From NCBI RefSeq assembly GCF_000003605.2, contig NW_003138331.1, positions 142,389 through 165,369 on the forward strand: a stretch of 22,981 bases of DNA, read 5' to 3'. Within the stretch, counting starts at the first letter, position 1. Each line of letters begins with the position of its first letter. The DNA is from Saccoglossus kowalevskii. Lineage: Eukaryota; Hemichordata; Enteropneusta; Harrimaniidae. The position numbers and the translations under genes are program-made. The notes below the pieces were generated by a model. It was not told where the DNA came from, did not search any database, and saw only the letters and a program-made list of their open reading frames with translations. Positions 11,641 through 21,790 of the stretch are shown here, piece by piece.

Positions 11641-11767
11641 GTTTAAAGCGCAATGGTCGTCGCGCACCGCGTGTTCGAATTTCATGTAAATAGACAATGT
11701 ATTTAACATGCGTTGTATACGTCCCTATATCGAACAGGACGCGGGACGACGACTACCGCCCTTTAAT
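11641..11767. repeat. Imperfect inverted repeat, 38-nt arms, GC-richer than surroundings
   Basis: The left arm is 11641-11678 and the right arm 11730-11767, separated by 51 nt. Arms share TTAAAG, GTCGTCG, CGCGT and GTTCGA in opposite orientation (gtcgtcgcgcaccgcgt against acgcgggacgacgac). This could be a small MITE or a long hairpin. No coding sequence lies inside. Confidence 0.6.
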
Positions 11768-12624
11768 TATGTAAATACAAGACGCTGTCCGTTAGACAAC
11801 GCATTATTCTGATAGTAATTTAGAGGCGTTCTCCACAACGAAGATTGATGACACTTGGTTACTCTACAAAATCGTACTTAATACCAAATTACATGCTCCG
11901 CAGTTCATACTATTATAATAAATCTTAGACGACATCGGGAATTTACGCTTACACATTATACTACTATTATGATTGGTTAACTATTTCGGAATCATGTTTT
12001 GTAATGACAGCAACAATTAGTGCCTGGCTCGACAAAACACGTATGTTTGCTGTCCAAACAATTGTTTAATTACACCTTTTCAATGAGTGGGAAATTGATT
12101 ATTTGTTTAAGCATGGTAGTTTTTTAAGCTTAGCGTAATTACCATCTCGATTGTTATCAGTATGCAAAATATTACCAATTTCTGTAATTATACATAAATT
12201 TATCTAAATTTGCATATAATTTGGAACACATACAGCGTACCTAGCTCAATGACCTTCGAGTCGTTCATTGTGATCTGGAAATAGTGACTGAATAAATATT
12301 CATACATTAGCGGCAAACACGCAAATTGTTTTCAGATTATTTTAGGACTAAATATAAATTATAAATATATGTGTGTGTATATTTCCAAAAAAAAAACTAC
12401 TTAATTACTTGGCGCAATTTAAAGAAATAAAGTAAGCAAATGTCCTATAATCAAACAAATTATAAAATCACATGCCTCTTTCAAGTACAATGAGAATTCC
12501 ACGTGTTTAAAATCCTTGATCATTAATGTTGTTGATGTCATATTTCATTGCAAATATGATTGGGAGAATCACTGTGATTATGTGACTGGCTTAGTTAAAA
12601 CAATTCTCTTATATTGTTTTTTAG
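11768..12624. other. Unassigned DNA, likely 5' intron of copy C
   Basis: No ORF or RNA gene recognised. It ends at a good acceptor-like tract (ttatattgttttttag) that aligns with one upstream of copy B, so at least its end is probably a 5' UTR intron. Confidence 0.4.
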
Positions 12625-14721
12625 GGAAGTGATTTTAAATCAGTTCAGCACCATTTACCCTCACTGTATGCAGTAATTGTACACTCGCATTATGAAGTTC
12701 ATAATTAGAAGATTGTTCGTTTCGCTCATTGCAGTGGCATTAGTTCTGTTTACCTTTATGCATTCAAACTTACATGTCGATACCAGACAAACGGAAGAAA
12801 TCCGCTTGCAGTTTATAGAGAGGTAATTATAATTTGTCTATGAATATATACAAATAGTTCGATATTTATAAAGAACACACTGTTTGATTCTTATTAAGTC
12901 GAAGTACGCCACTTATAAAGATGTTTTATGTTCTACAAATAGTAGTTAGAGTGTGTTTTTAATAGAGTAATACGTCACACTACTGGTGGATGACAAATAC
13001 GCTTACGAATCGTTACATTGTAAATAAAACAGGAAATGTATATGTTTCAATCTAATTTTTACTTGGATTTCTGATCAGAATATTCATGAAATAATATGCA
13101 TTTTTGATACAAGGGATCAAACGGGTTGCATGATGGGGTATTACGAAACATGTGAAATCTTGTGTATATTAAATGTAACAGGAAACCGCAAAACGATTCA
13201 GGTCCTTATGTTACCAATATCATGGAAAAACTAACAACTGGCATCTTAAGTACTACAATAAATGTTATCGGAACGCAGGATATAGACAAAAATACTGATG
13301 ATAATGTAATACATGAAAGGTACGTCAATAGGTTTTCCAATCTCATATCCAAACACGATTGATATCACGGTGCGCTTCTTAAGCTATCTTAATTTTATAG
13401 TTGTTTAATCAATATGTTTACTTCAATACATATCAGTATATTTATCTGCATATATTGTTATTACAGCAAACGATCGAGACCGAGGTCAAGTTCATTCATC
13501 GTCAAAGAAGAAGACGGTTCAACCCATCCTATTCTTCAGCAGAATACATGTGCAGTTGTTGGCAACAGTGGGATTCTTCTCAATAGCCGTTGTGGAAATA
13601 TGATCGACTCCAACGATTTTGTCATCCGCTGTAATATTCCGGAAATTGAGAAGTACAGCCGAGATGTCGGAACCAAGACAAACATTACTCACATGAATCA
13701 ATTAAGGATTTACGACTTATTCGATCAGGCGAAAAGAAATAGAACCTCCCTTAACCTATACGATGAGTTTCGTTTTTTGAATAATTCGATATTATGGAGT
13801 CGTGGTTCTACTGAGGATGTCCGAACGAGTCGTTTAGACTATTCCATTAAGTATCTAAAGTCAAAGTTTAACCTACACTTTCCGTTAGCATACACAGGGT
13901 GGAAACTACAATGTCCTGTGATAAAAAAGTGAGTTATGCTAATTAACAATGGTCAACAGAAAAATTACCATTAATTAATATATACCGTTGTATTGATGCT
14001 AATAAAAATTGTACTATGCACGAATTAAGGAATATTGCGTTGGCTGATTCTATCGAATAGTATAGTATTCCGTGAATTAATAACAACTCGGCAATTTCTC
14101 AATCATTATTATCAACGCCACTTAGACTGTAGTTATATAAAGGATTGTTCTCGCATTCATTCATTCTTGCTTTTATTTATTTCGTAGTTTATCAGTAGAT
14201 TATACCACTTCTTTGTAAAAGTTTTGGTTGTGTATGTGTGGGTGGGGATGTAATTGGATTTCGAGGACAAAAATACAGATATATATCAACTTCCGAGGAC
14301 ATATCCACTTTCCAAGGTCCTCGGAAAACATATAAACAACATTTATAATAATATTTAATTCGATTATTAATACGTTTTGCGTAGATTAGGTTTAAAAAAG
14401 GAGGAAGGTATGATACAGTTTTTATTAATATTAATATAATTGTACCATACCTTCCCCCTTTACTTCGCAAACATTTCTATGTTCAGTCTCGGGATATTCA
14501 ACTTTTATTTATTTAAAACGCACTTCTATGTTGAATTACATTGTAATCGAGTTTAATTAAACTCAAATTAAACGCAACTATATTGAGATTTAATGCAAAA
14601 TGCGTCTTTACAACGACGGTAAGACATATGTGTGTGTCTAAAACATAATACAATGTTTGTAGTTTCTTGTAACGACATTATATAATGTAGTACATTACAG
14701 GATGGTATGCACCAATACTAC

Positions 14722-14810
<89 letters not shown>

Positions 14811-15183
14811 TAAATTCTACATGAACTTTGCGAATAAATCAATGGATTTGACACATACAATAAAAAGAATGTAACCCATAAAGATAATTTATATTTGGTT
14901 TTGTTTTAATTGCAGGTATGAGATTGAAGTTAAAGCTCCTACAGCAGGGATGCTCGCAATTGCTGCAGCTTTCTGTCTGTGTGAGAAAATCAGTGTATAT
15001 GGATTTTATCCTTTCCTTACGGCACCAGACGGCAGGACAGTACCTTACCATTATTTTGGAGAGATGGCAAACAAAACATTGAATAACTTTGACACTGGGC
15101 ATAACTTTAGATATGAGTACTCGATATTGCAATCGTTGGATAGAGATGGATTTTTGAAATTAGTCTCTGACAAATGTAATTAA
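12625..15183 (+). CDS. ST8SIA-like: Copy C: intact ST8Sia-like alpha-2,8-sialyltransferase
   Basis: Coding exons: 12692-12822, 13182-13319, 13467-13928, 14916-15183. They join in phase (all introns phase 2, GT-AG) to 332 aa, close to the 350-400 usual for ST8Sia. The ATG at 12692 is chosen because a signal anchor follows at residues 8-23 after a basic start. Residues 45-89 form the stem. Motif L starts at about 117 (CAVVGNSGILLNSRCG, then FVIRCN; Cys118, 132, 145). SILW follows. Motif S is 252-277 (PTAGM...VYGFYPF), III is 288-291 (YHYF), VS is His306 to Glu311 (HNFRYE), and a C-terminal Cys331 is kept as in ST8Sia enzymes. Several N-glycosylation sequons are present. It should be a Golgi type II enzyme moving sialic acid onto sialylated glycans. 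The region before motif S is short and not strongly basic, unlike the polysialyltransferases ST8Sia2/4, so polymer synthesis is not implied. The linkage is inferred from family only. Confidence 0.88.
14291..14326. repeat. Short perfect inverted repeat in intron 3 of copy C
   Basis: TTCCGAGGAC (14291-14300) and GTCCTCGGAA (14317-14326) are perfect reverse complements, 16 nt apart. A related half-site, ttcgaggac, is at about 14259-14267. Confidence 0.6.
14394..14462. repeat. Long near-perfect hairpin in intron 3 of copy C
   Basis: The left arm (about 14394-14415, aaaaggaggaaggtatgata) and the right arm (about 14440-14462, gtaccataccttccccct) are near reverse complements, with an AT-rich spacer of about 25 nt. 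The matching introns of A and B do not show it, so it looks like an insertion, perhaps a tiny MITE, or a palindrome grown in place. Confidence 0.6.
14722..14811. repeat. (AAT)n microsatellite, about 30 units
   Basis: An uninterrupted run of ATA/TAA triplets lies in intron 3 of copy C. Copy A has the same flank (ggatggtatgcacaaatact, 1296-1315) with only cataataa at that site, so the expansion is specific to copy C. Confidence 0.9.
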
Positions 15184-15348
15184 AAAACTGCAACATTAAA
15201 ACAGAAATCATACTAATCATTTACAATATGGCGGCCATATGATCATCATACAGATCACAGGTTGTTGTTTGTGGTAACAATACAGCTATAAAATCAAACA
15301 CACACACAATATAGATCCAGCGTAGTTATTCCAACATTCTTTTTTTTT

Positions 15349-15354
15349 AATAAA
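15349..15354 (+). terminator. Candidate poly(A) signal of copy C
   Basis: AATAAA, 166 nt after the stop of copy C, following a T run. It is the first such hexamer downstream that I noticed. No transcript evidence. Confidence 0.3.
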
Positions 15355-15414
15355 TAACTCGGAGTAAAAACACTAGACACTGCTTGAAAACAAATTAGGA
15401 TATGTAATACATGC

Positions 15415-15855
15415 ATTTCTATCGATACCGCATTTTTCAGTCTTCTTCACATTATAATGTCATGGCTGAAATATGAAGGAGAATATGTCCTATGTACGCA
15501 TCTAATTTATGTAGCTAACACGTGCGTTGTAGTGTCATTGTGTACAATTCTATTCATCTTTTGGTTATAAAGAGAGACTAGTATATTTACAATTGTCGTG
15601 TTACTCTGATGCTCACTGTTGTGCTGCATGTCCTAAAGTACGGCTGGTCGAAGAATAGTGAGCAGACTAATCATAAAAAAGGTTCGTCTGATATTTAGCG
15701 CAGTATATATCATCACTGAAAAGTTTGCTGTTGTATTTTGCAAACAATTTATTATTATTCGTATCAAAATAATTCATTATTACACAGGAATAATATCTAT
15801 TAAAAACTACTTAGTATTACCTGATAAATTACATATCATGCCGCTTCTACTATAA
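15415..15855 (+). repeat. Segmental duplicate of the DNA after copy B (partner 6480-6960)
   Basis: Aligns to 6480-6960 over about 440 nt with small indels. The match ends near a short ATA-rich run (15854-15885). It contains the proposed promoter and first exon of copy D. Confidence 0.75.
15566..15657 (+). promoter_or_regulatory. Proposed TATA promoter and untranslated first exon of copy D
   Basis: TATAAA at 15566-15571 is followed about 30 nt later by a block kept in the duplicate (gatgctcact...gctgcatg) and then by a splice donor, GTGAGC, at 15658. The duplicate at 6677-6775 has an AT-rich box (taaataaaagg) at the matching place and donor GTAAGC. Copy D has a strong acceptor just upstream of its ATG (ttttattcag, ending 17704), so an untranslated exon upstream is needed; this is the best candidate. 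The resulting intron would be about 2.05 kb. Inferred from conservation and splice sites only. Confidence 0.4.
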
Positions 15856-17704
15856 TAATAATAATAATATTAATAATTATAATAATGTGTCAGCAAAGGA
15901 ATTTGACAAACTGTCAAAGTACAAAGACAGAAAATAACACTGCACACCTGCTGAGAAAAGCGTTATCAATTTAGACTTTTTACGTTTTGTTGGTGATGAT
16001 TTGGTACGTTTTGTGTGTATGATTATCGTTTTGAGCCATCCTTACTTTTATCCTCAGGTCTTTGGGTAAGACTCGGCATTTGGACTGTAAAACAGCAGAT
16101 CAAAAGGACATACTAAAAAACATAATAATAATAATACGATACACTTTCGCTGTACGCATCTAGCGGGGTATCTGAAGCCAACAAATACTCTGTTGCTTGT
16201 CCTAGTTCACATATAGATAGCGAAACCATGTTTGTTGGAGAGGTTATTGCACGACAAATCCGTGATATTGCGCTGTTTTAATCGTGATTTAATATTTTGA
16301 CAAATTGATCAAATGCCAAGTATTTAACAAGGTAAATTCCCCGAAATGAATGACAAGAACAATCATATTATATATATATGCACATTTTCGGTCTTACTAT
16401 TCTAATATATTGTTGTTGTTGTTGTTTTTTGGCGAGCAAACAAACTAACTAATATCCTAGATTAATGTATTTCATAATGCAGCGAATTTATTCATTTATT
16501 AGGCAACATCTAGATCCGCTGATCTGTAAAATTCGTGTTTAAATTACTCTATTTTTGTGCTCTCGTACAAACCTTGTTTGTAAAGCCATCTTATTTGGAT
16601 ACATTTGGTGAGTAATTTAAAGTCGGAGCTGTGACATAATTATTTCAAAAAATAGGTAACAGGGTGTTGCAGTGTAATTACAATTATGTGTGTATTACTC
16701 CTAATGGTAGTACTAAAACCATAGTACCCCCCCCCCTGTTGGCATATAAAAAGCAGCTGATCTTGTGATAAAACACTATTGGGCGGGCGCTACAACACAT
16801 GGATAAAATTGAAACCGCAGAAATGTACTTAACTTGCATTTTGGGTAATTATATGACGTGGCTGTTCTACATAACACGCTTCGTGAAGTAAGAGGTCTTT
16901 TAAATCTCACCGAATAGGAGTTGAATATCGACCTGTTCTAACAGCACAGTAAGTTCATAAACATTTCATTTTCATTACACATAAGTAATTACCGCGTTAG
17001 TGCCATATTACTACCACTGCACGTAGCTTTCGAGCATTGAAACAATGCGACGAGGCTGTCACGTGACCTGAACATTGAACAAATTATTTTTACTATTGAG
17101 TTTATTTTGTACTTAAATCAAATCAAACATCACAAAATAATGGTGTATGCGCCAACCACAATTTCAAATATCAAAAATAAACGTGCTAAACATTTAGATA
17201 TATTTAAATAGCCAATGGTGATATGTTGGGGTCTGTTGCGTAATGCTCCACTTTTCAAATCAGGCGCTTGTATGAACGCAACAAAGTAACCGGCTCGCTA
17301 ACGCGATGCATGGTGTTTGCGTACGTTGTAGTGAGTGTTATTTCCTTTAAGTAAGGTGTTCTTCCACTTGATATCCACCCCCCCCCCCGATTCCTCTTTT
17401 GTATTGGGCGAATGTCAATATGTCGAACAAGCATAACATATAAGATATGTGTTGCAGCATAAAAACCATAGAATGTGGTTACACGTTTCGTAATTAACTA
17501 ATTGTATGCAAAAGAATAAATTTGTGGCAATTGTCGGGGTATACTTTTTTTTAAATGTCTGAGAATATGCATGTGACGTTTATACAGTCAAATATGATTC
17601 CCTGTTTCGGTTGCAAGATTCGAAATCTATATTTGATTGTGTTAGTGAAAAGAATAGAAATTAATGAGCATAATTAACATAGACAAATTATTCATTTTAT
17701 TCAG
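15856..17704. other. Unassigned DNA, presumed 5' intron of copy D
   Basis: No supported ORF or RNA gene. It holds low-complexity runs: ATA repeats at about 15854-15885, ATA at 16120-16135, a TTG run at about 16410-16425, and C homopolymers at about 16727-16736 and 17379-17388. Confidence 0.45.
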
Positions 17705-20700
17705 CATGATCCATTGTTTGCGATTGATGGTCTCAGTATGAAAAGCTCAAGCCCAGCGTTGTTCTCATTGCTAGTTGTCGTCGGATCAGTTGTATATGTA
17801 TTACTGTACTTAAATATATCTAAGAAGAACTGGCAAAGCAATTGGAAATATGACGTAATGTGAGCAATTTAATCTATAGATCGTGGTATAATTCTTTAAT
17901 TACACATGGTCTAGTTTTGCAGTTTTATTTTTAACGATGATATTATTATTATTAGTAGTAAGTAACATGACAGTGTTTTATCTTTGTCAGCCTAACTGGA
18001 AATGCGACACATTCACCAGTTGGTTTTATAAACCACTATCAGCCAAAAAGCATCCCAGGAAATGTCAGCGATGTTAATAAACTTCAAGATGACATGAAGG
18101 AGGACAATATTGAAACAATTAGGTACGTCGCAAACACATCATCATTGCATCATTACATCGGAAAGCATTTACAAAAAGTTGGCAATTTGGATCATATTAA
18201 AAATAGAACGTATATGTTTGGTGATTCTCAACCAAAAATGGGTATTTGTACCACTACGATTACATGTCAACATAAATTCGTTTTCCATTATAAACAAATT
18301 ATCGAGCTTTTACGACAATACTTGAAATCAAAGGTACACATGAAAGTTAAGGTATTGTATTTGAGCATTGTCTTTTACCTGAGATTGTGGGATGTTTTCT
18401 AAGGAAGATATTTTCCGTCTTACTTCAATAACTTACCTTGCCACAGTCTGGGTTACATTTTGGGTTCTCTCAGTGTATCTACTCTTGTAAAGTATAAAAT
18501 TCCACAAAGATAAGCTAATTCTTGTTCGCTGACAATTATCGATTAATAATTATTCCTTCGAAGAACTAGAGGTAAACTGTGACACTACTGGTTTTGTGAA
18601 TTACATTATTTAATAAGATCTGTGTTTCGATTTCATATATTTTAGTATATTTTAGTCATCAAAGCCCAAACCTTCAATATTGCTAAAGAGAAAGGTGGGT
18701 TTTTTGGGTTTTTTTTTCGTCATAACTGCATACAATTATGATACAATTTTAATAGCTTGCAAAATGCTTTGATATCCAGACAAAACTCTCGTTCTGCACC
18801 CATTGATACACCTAACATCGTGAGCTTTGAAGAAATTCGACATCGGATATTTTCTGAATAAAATTGCAGGCTATAACAACGTGTATTGATAGCAGATGCC
18901 CTAATAAAATCAAAACTTTTTTAATGTCAGGTTTTATTTCTCGTACCTGGCTGTAGCCACAAATTTGTTCTATTGTATTGTTACGCTTAAAAACCAGGCC
19001 TGAACAGTTACCATATTTTGAGGTAGTCTTTTACATTTCTGTTTTAAATGACCCGTTTATTATATGCTTTATTGATCCAATTGATTAATTGACAGGCAAA
19101 ATAGAAATAAGAAAAAAGGAAAATAATTACAAACGTCAGAACACATAATCAATCTAACAAAAGCCATAACGTATTTAAAAAAGTAAATTATCATGTGATT
19201 ATTAATATATTTTCTTTACAGCATGCATATTTCGGAAATTCGTGCAGCAGACAATCATTTCGCCTTTCTGGGAGAGCACAATTCAGGCAATCAAATTGCG
19301 CGACAGAAGACGTGTGCTGTTGTTGGTAACAGTGGAATTCTTCTGAATAGTAATTGTGGTGACGAGATCAACTCCAACGACTTTGTTATCCGCTGTAACA
19401 TCCCAGAAATTGAAGGCTTCAGGAATGACGTTGGTAAAAAGACAAATATCACAAGTATCAATGTACCCAGTGTGAAGAATATATACATGTACGCAAACAC
19501 TGACATTCAATTGCTGAATATCCCCGATAATCTGCGGTATCTAAATAACACAATGTTGTGGAATGTTGGTACATCGCGTACAATTATAGCGGAACGACTA
19601 ATATATTCTATTAACCAGATCAAGTTTAATTCCAATCTAAATTTCCGGATTGTGCACATAGAAAATGAGAAGATCGTTTGGAATATAATAAGGTGAGATC
19701 TGCTTTTAAACACACACAAAACAATCGACCATGACCTTCCTTGGTCAAGTCTTACACAGACGCAATTGGATTGCCAAAGCATGGGATTATGTCACTAACA
19801 TATGCATGAGATTGTGTTCGACTGAAACTGGCGGATGCTGTGTTATAATATTAAATTCCACAATGATATTATGACATATAGATGGTATTCAGGACCCTGT
19901 GACATAATTTGGTTTAATGCCCACGGTCATGCGCATATCTTTGTTGAAGGGCGGCACCTTTATGCTTGCGAATATCTTGCGAGCGTCACGAATTGCTTGA
20001 ACATAATATCAACTTCAATACACAATGATTTCTAAAATGTAACGGAAATGAAATATATATCAGGTATAAGTTTAACCTTATTTTTTTTAGATTTGCGTTT
20101 TCTTAAATTAAATACTTGCTACACAATAATTTATGATATTTTAACAATTTCATCTAAAGGGATTGTCGCACGTACACACTTTCTCATTTTCAAAACTTCG
20201 ACAACCCGTCATTTCTTCCAGTGTGAATAACAATCAAATACAATGATTTACATATTCAATCAATCAAAAGCAAATATAAACATATTCCAAATAAATAAAT
20301 ATAAGCCGAATCTAAACGACGTGACGTGACGTGAAAAGACATATGTCCATACATACGTACACACGATACAAGCATTCCGCAATGTTCTATTGTTTTCTGT
20401 GACAGTCTCAGCTATTTGACATTCACATTCCCATTTGTCTTGCAAATGAATTTACGAGAATCATACTACAATATGTGTTATATGTTATTTTTTTATTGCA
20501 GATTATTTGACCTTGACAGATCACCATCGACAGGTATGTTTACAACATTCGCTGCCCTTTTCCTGTGCGATAAAGTTGGAGTTTATGGATTTTATCCATT
20601 TCCTACTGGGCCTGATAACAGAATAATTCCCTACCACTACTTTGGAGAAATGGCGAACAAAACAATAATATCACTCAAAACAATGCACAATTTTAAAGAA

Positions 20701-20769
20701 GAATACTCGATATTACAATCCCTGGACAAAACGGGAATTTTAAAATTTGTCACTGGCACGTGCAAGTAA
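17705..20769 (+). CDS. ST8SIA-like: Copy D: intact ST8Sia-like alpha-2,8-sialyltransferase, second type
   Basis: Coding exons: 17738-17859, 17991-18122, 19222-19692, 20502-20769. All introns are GT-AG and phase 2, joining to 330 aa. The ATG at 17738 has A at -3 and opens a signal anchor (residues 8-25, FSLLVVVGSVVYVLLYL); upstream ATGs at 17706 and 17727 are out of frame, the latter a 4-codon uORF. The stem exon has two sequons (NAT, NVS) and no visible similarity to that of copy C. Motif L starts at 115 (CAVVGNSGILLNSNCG, FVIRCN), then TMLW. Motif S is about 250-275 (PSTGM...VYGFYPF), III is YHYF, VS is His304 to Glu309 (HNFKEE), and Cys329 is near the end. All hallmark residues are present, so an active Golgi sialyltransferase is expected. 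Acceptor specificity cannot be read. Divergence from copy C in the stem but not in the catalytic exons suggests an older duplication. Confidence 0.88.
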
Positions 20770-21150
20770 ACAAGACGTGATGTTTACAACAGAAGCAAAT
20801 TGTTTTGTAAGCTATGGAGATTAAGAACTTTCCACTTGGAAATTCAGAGATTCACATATTTATCGTGAGCATTTTCTTTACTTTTCCGGTAGATATTTTC
20901 CATGCAAATGTTGTAGAACTCTCGAATTAAAAAGGATGTTGCTTTTTACATTGAAAATACAAATTGAACTCTAAAAACGAAAGTTTCATTCTCTCTCTAA
21001 AGCTACCCCTAACAAAGCATGCCATTACTTTTGAATAACTGGGGAAAGCAAAATAAGGCATTTTGATATAATCATGAATACAATAACTTCTTTTTCACGA
21101 AATATATTTATTATGTTACTAAGCTTTCCCATTCATTATTCTCGTTTCAT
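20770..21150. other. 3' flank of copy D
   Basis: No gene seen. ATTAAA at 20926-20931 is a possible variant poly(A) signal of copy D, 157 nt after its stop. Confidence 0.35.
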
Positions 21151-21790
21151 AATTTCACAATTTTTACCACTAGCCAGACCGATATTAACCAATTTCATCA
21201 GTTCATCAATACATTTCATGACACTATTAAATTCACCGTAGAATATTCACAATCAGTCATTTCATTTCTTGGTGTTAAATTTCACATAGACCAGGCAGGC
21301 AATATTAATACCGACCTATATAAGAAACCAACGGATACAACCAGGACACACCAGTAGCCATGCACTTTAATAAAACCAACCACGACATAGACGATATTTA
21401 ATTTATTAGCATAATAAAAATTAACAAAACAGACGACCACCTTAGATGAAAACTCGAGTCTATACAGATAGACAAATTGATTACACACACCACTGGGCAT
21501 TAACATACGCCAGTGAGGGCGCATTTATCTAACAGCGCCACCTATTACACCTATAGATTTGTTTCCACCCTCTGTATGGGTTATGCCAATTTACATCTCA
21601 CGGCATCCCAACAGAAGGCTTTGTAGTATTATTAGTTTTGTAAATACATTGTACTTGTAATCACGTTATTTTCACTGGACCATTTTCAATTACAATCATT
21701 CGCACACTGTATCTATTTGTTTTAAAACAGTTTTCCTGAAGAAGCCCTAATTCTAGGGCGAAACGTTGGAATAAATATCACAGAACTGAC
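21151..21790 (+). mobile_element. Penelope-like retroelement relic (RT tail and terminal motif)
   Basis: At 21181-21357 one frame reads DINQFHQFINTFHDTIKF, TVEYSQSVISFLGVKFHID, then INTDLYKKPTDT before TAG at 21355. The pattern of a conserved SFLxVxF strand, a short turn and TDLYxKPTDT is typical of the reverse transcriptase of Penelope-like elements. Nothing recognisable follows of the GIY-YIG endonuclease. At 21736-21764 is CTGAAGA, a perfect 6-bp stem with a 4-nt loop, then CGAAAC, a motif I associate with the ends of such elements. Sequence between the two parts is decayed or deleted. Not active. Confidence 0.65.
21736..21764 (+). ncRNA. Hammerhead-ribozyme-like motif (possible)
   Basis: CTGAAGA fits the CUGANGA half of the hammerhead core and GAAAC (21760-21764) fits the other half. 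Between them GCCCTA/TAGGGC (21744-21749 and 21754-21759) forms a perfect stem II with loop ATTC. One extra A (21743) breaks the consensus, and I could not place stem III or a cleavage site. Penelope-like elements are known to carry hammerhead motifs. Confidence 0.3.

Noticed and set aside
13414-13466. Hydrophobic N-terminus reading into exon 3 of copy C from an ATG at 13414
   Set aside because: It lies in the polypyrimidine tract of intron 2, which gives hydrophobic codons by chance. Exons 1 and 2 splice in phase and supply a proper signal anchor.
14192-14470. 92-residue minus-strand ORF in intron 3 of copy C
   Set aside because: It spans the two inverted repeats inside an intron, has no recognisable domain, and is best explained by chance in AT-rich DNA.
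12692-15183. Naming copy C as a polysialyltransferase (ST8Sia2 or ST8Sia4)
   Set aside because: The catalytic motifs resemble that group, but the region before motif S is short and lacks the strongly basic polysialyltransferase domain, so only the ST8Sia family is claimed.
18094-18402. 102-residue ORF starting in exon 2 of copy D
   Set aside because: It is exon 2 read through its donor (gtacgtcg at 18123) into intron 2. The added part has no domain and the phase-2 junction to exon 3 explains the exon better.
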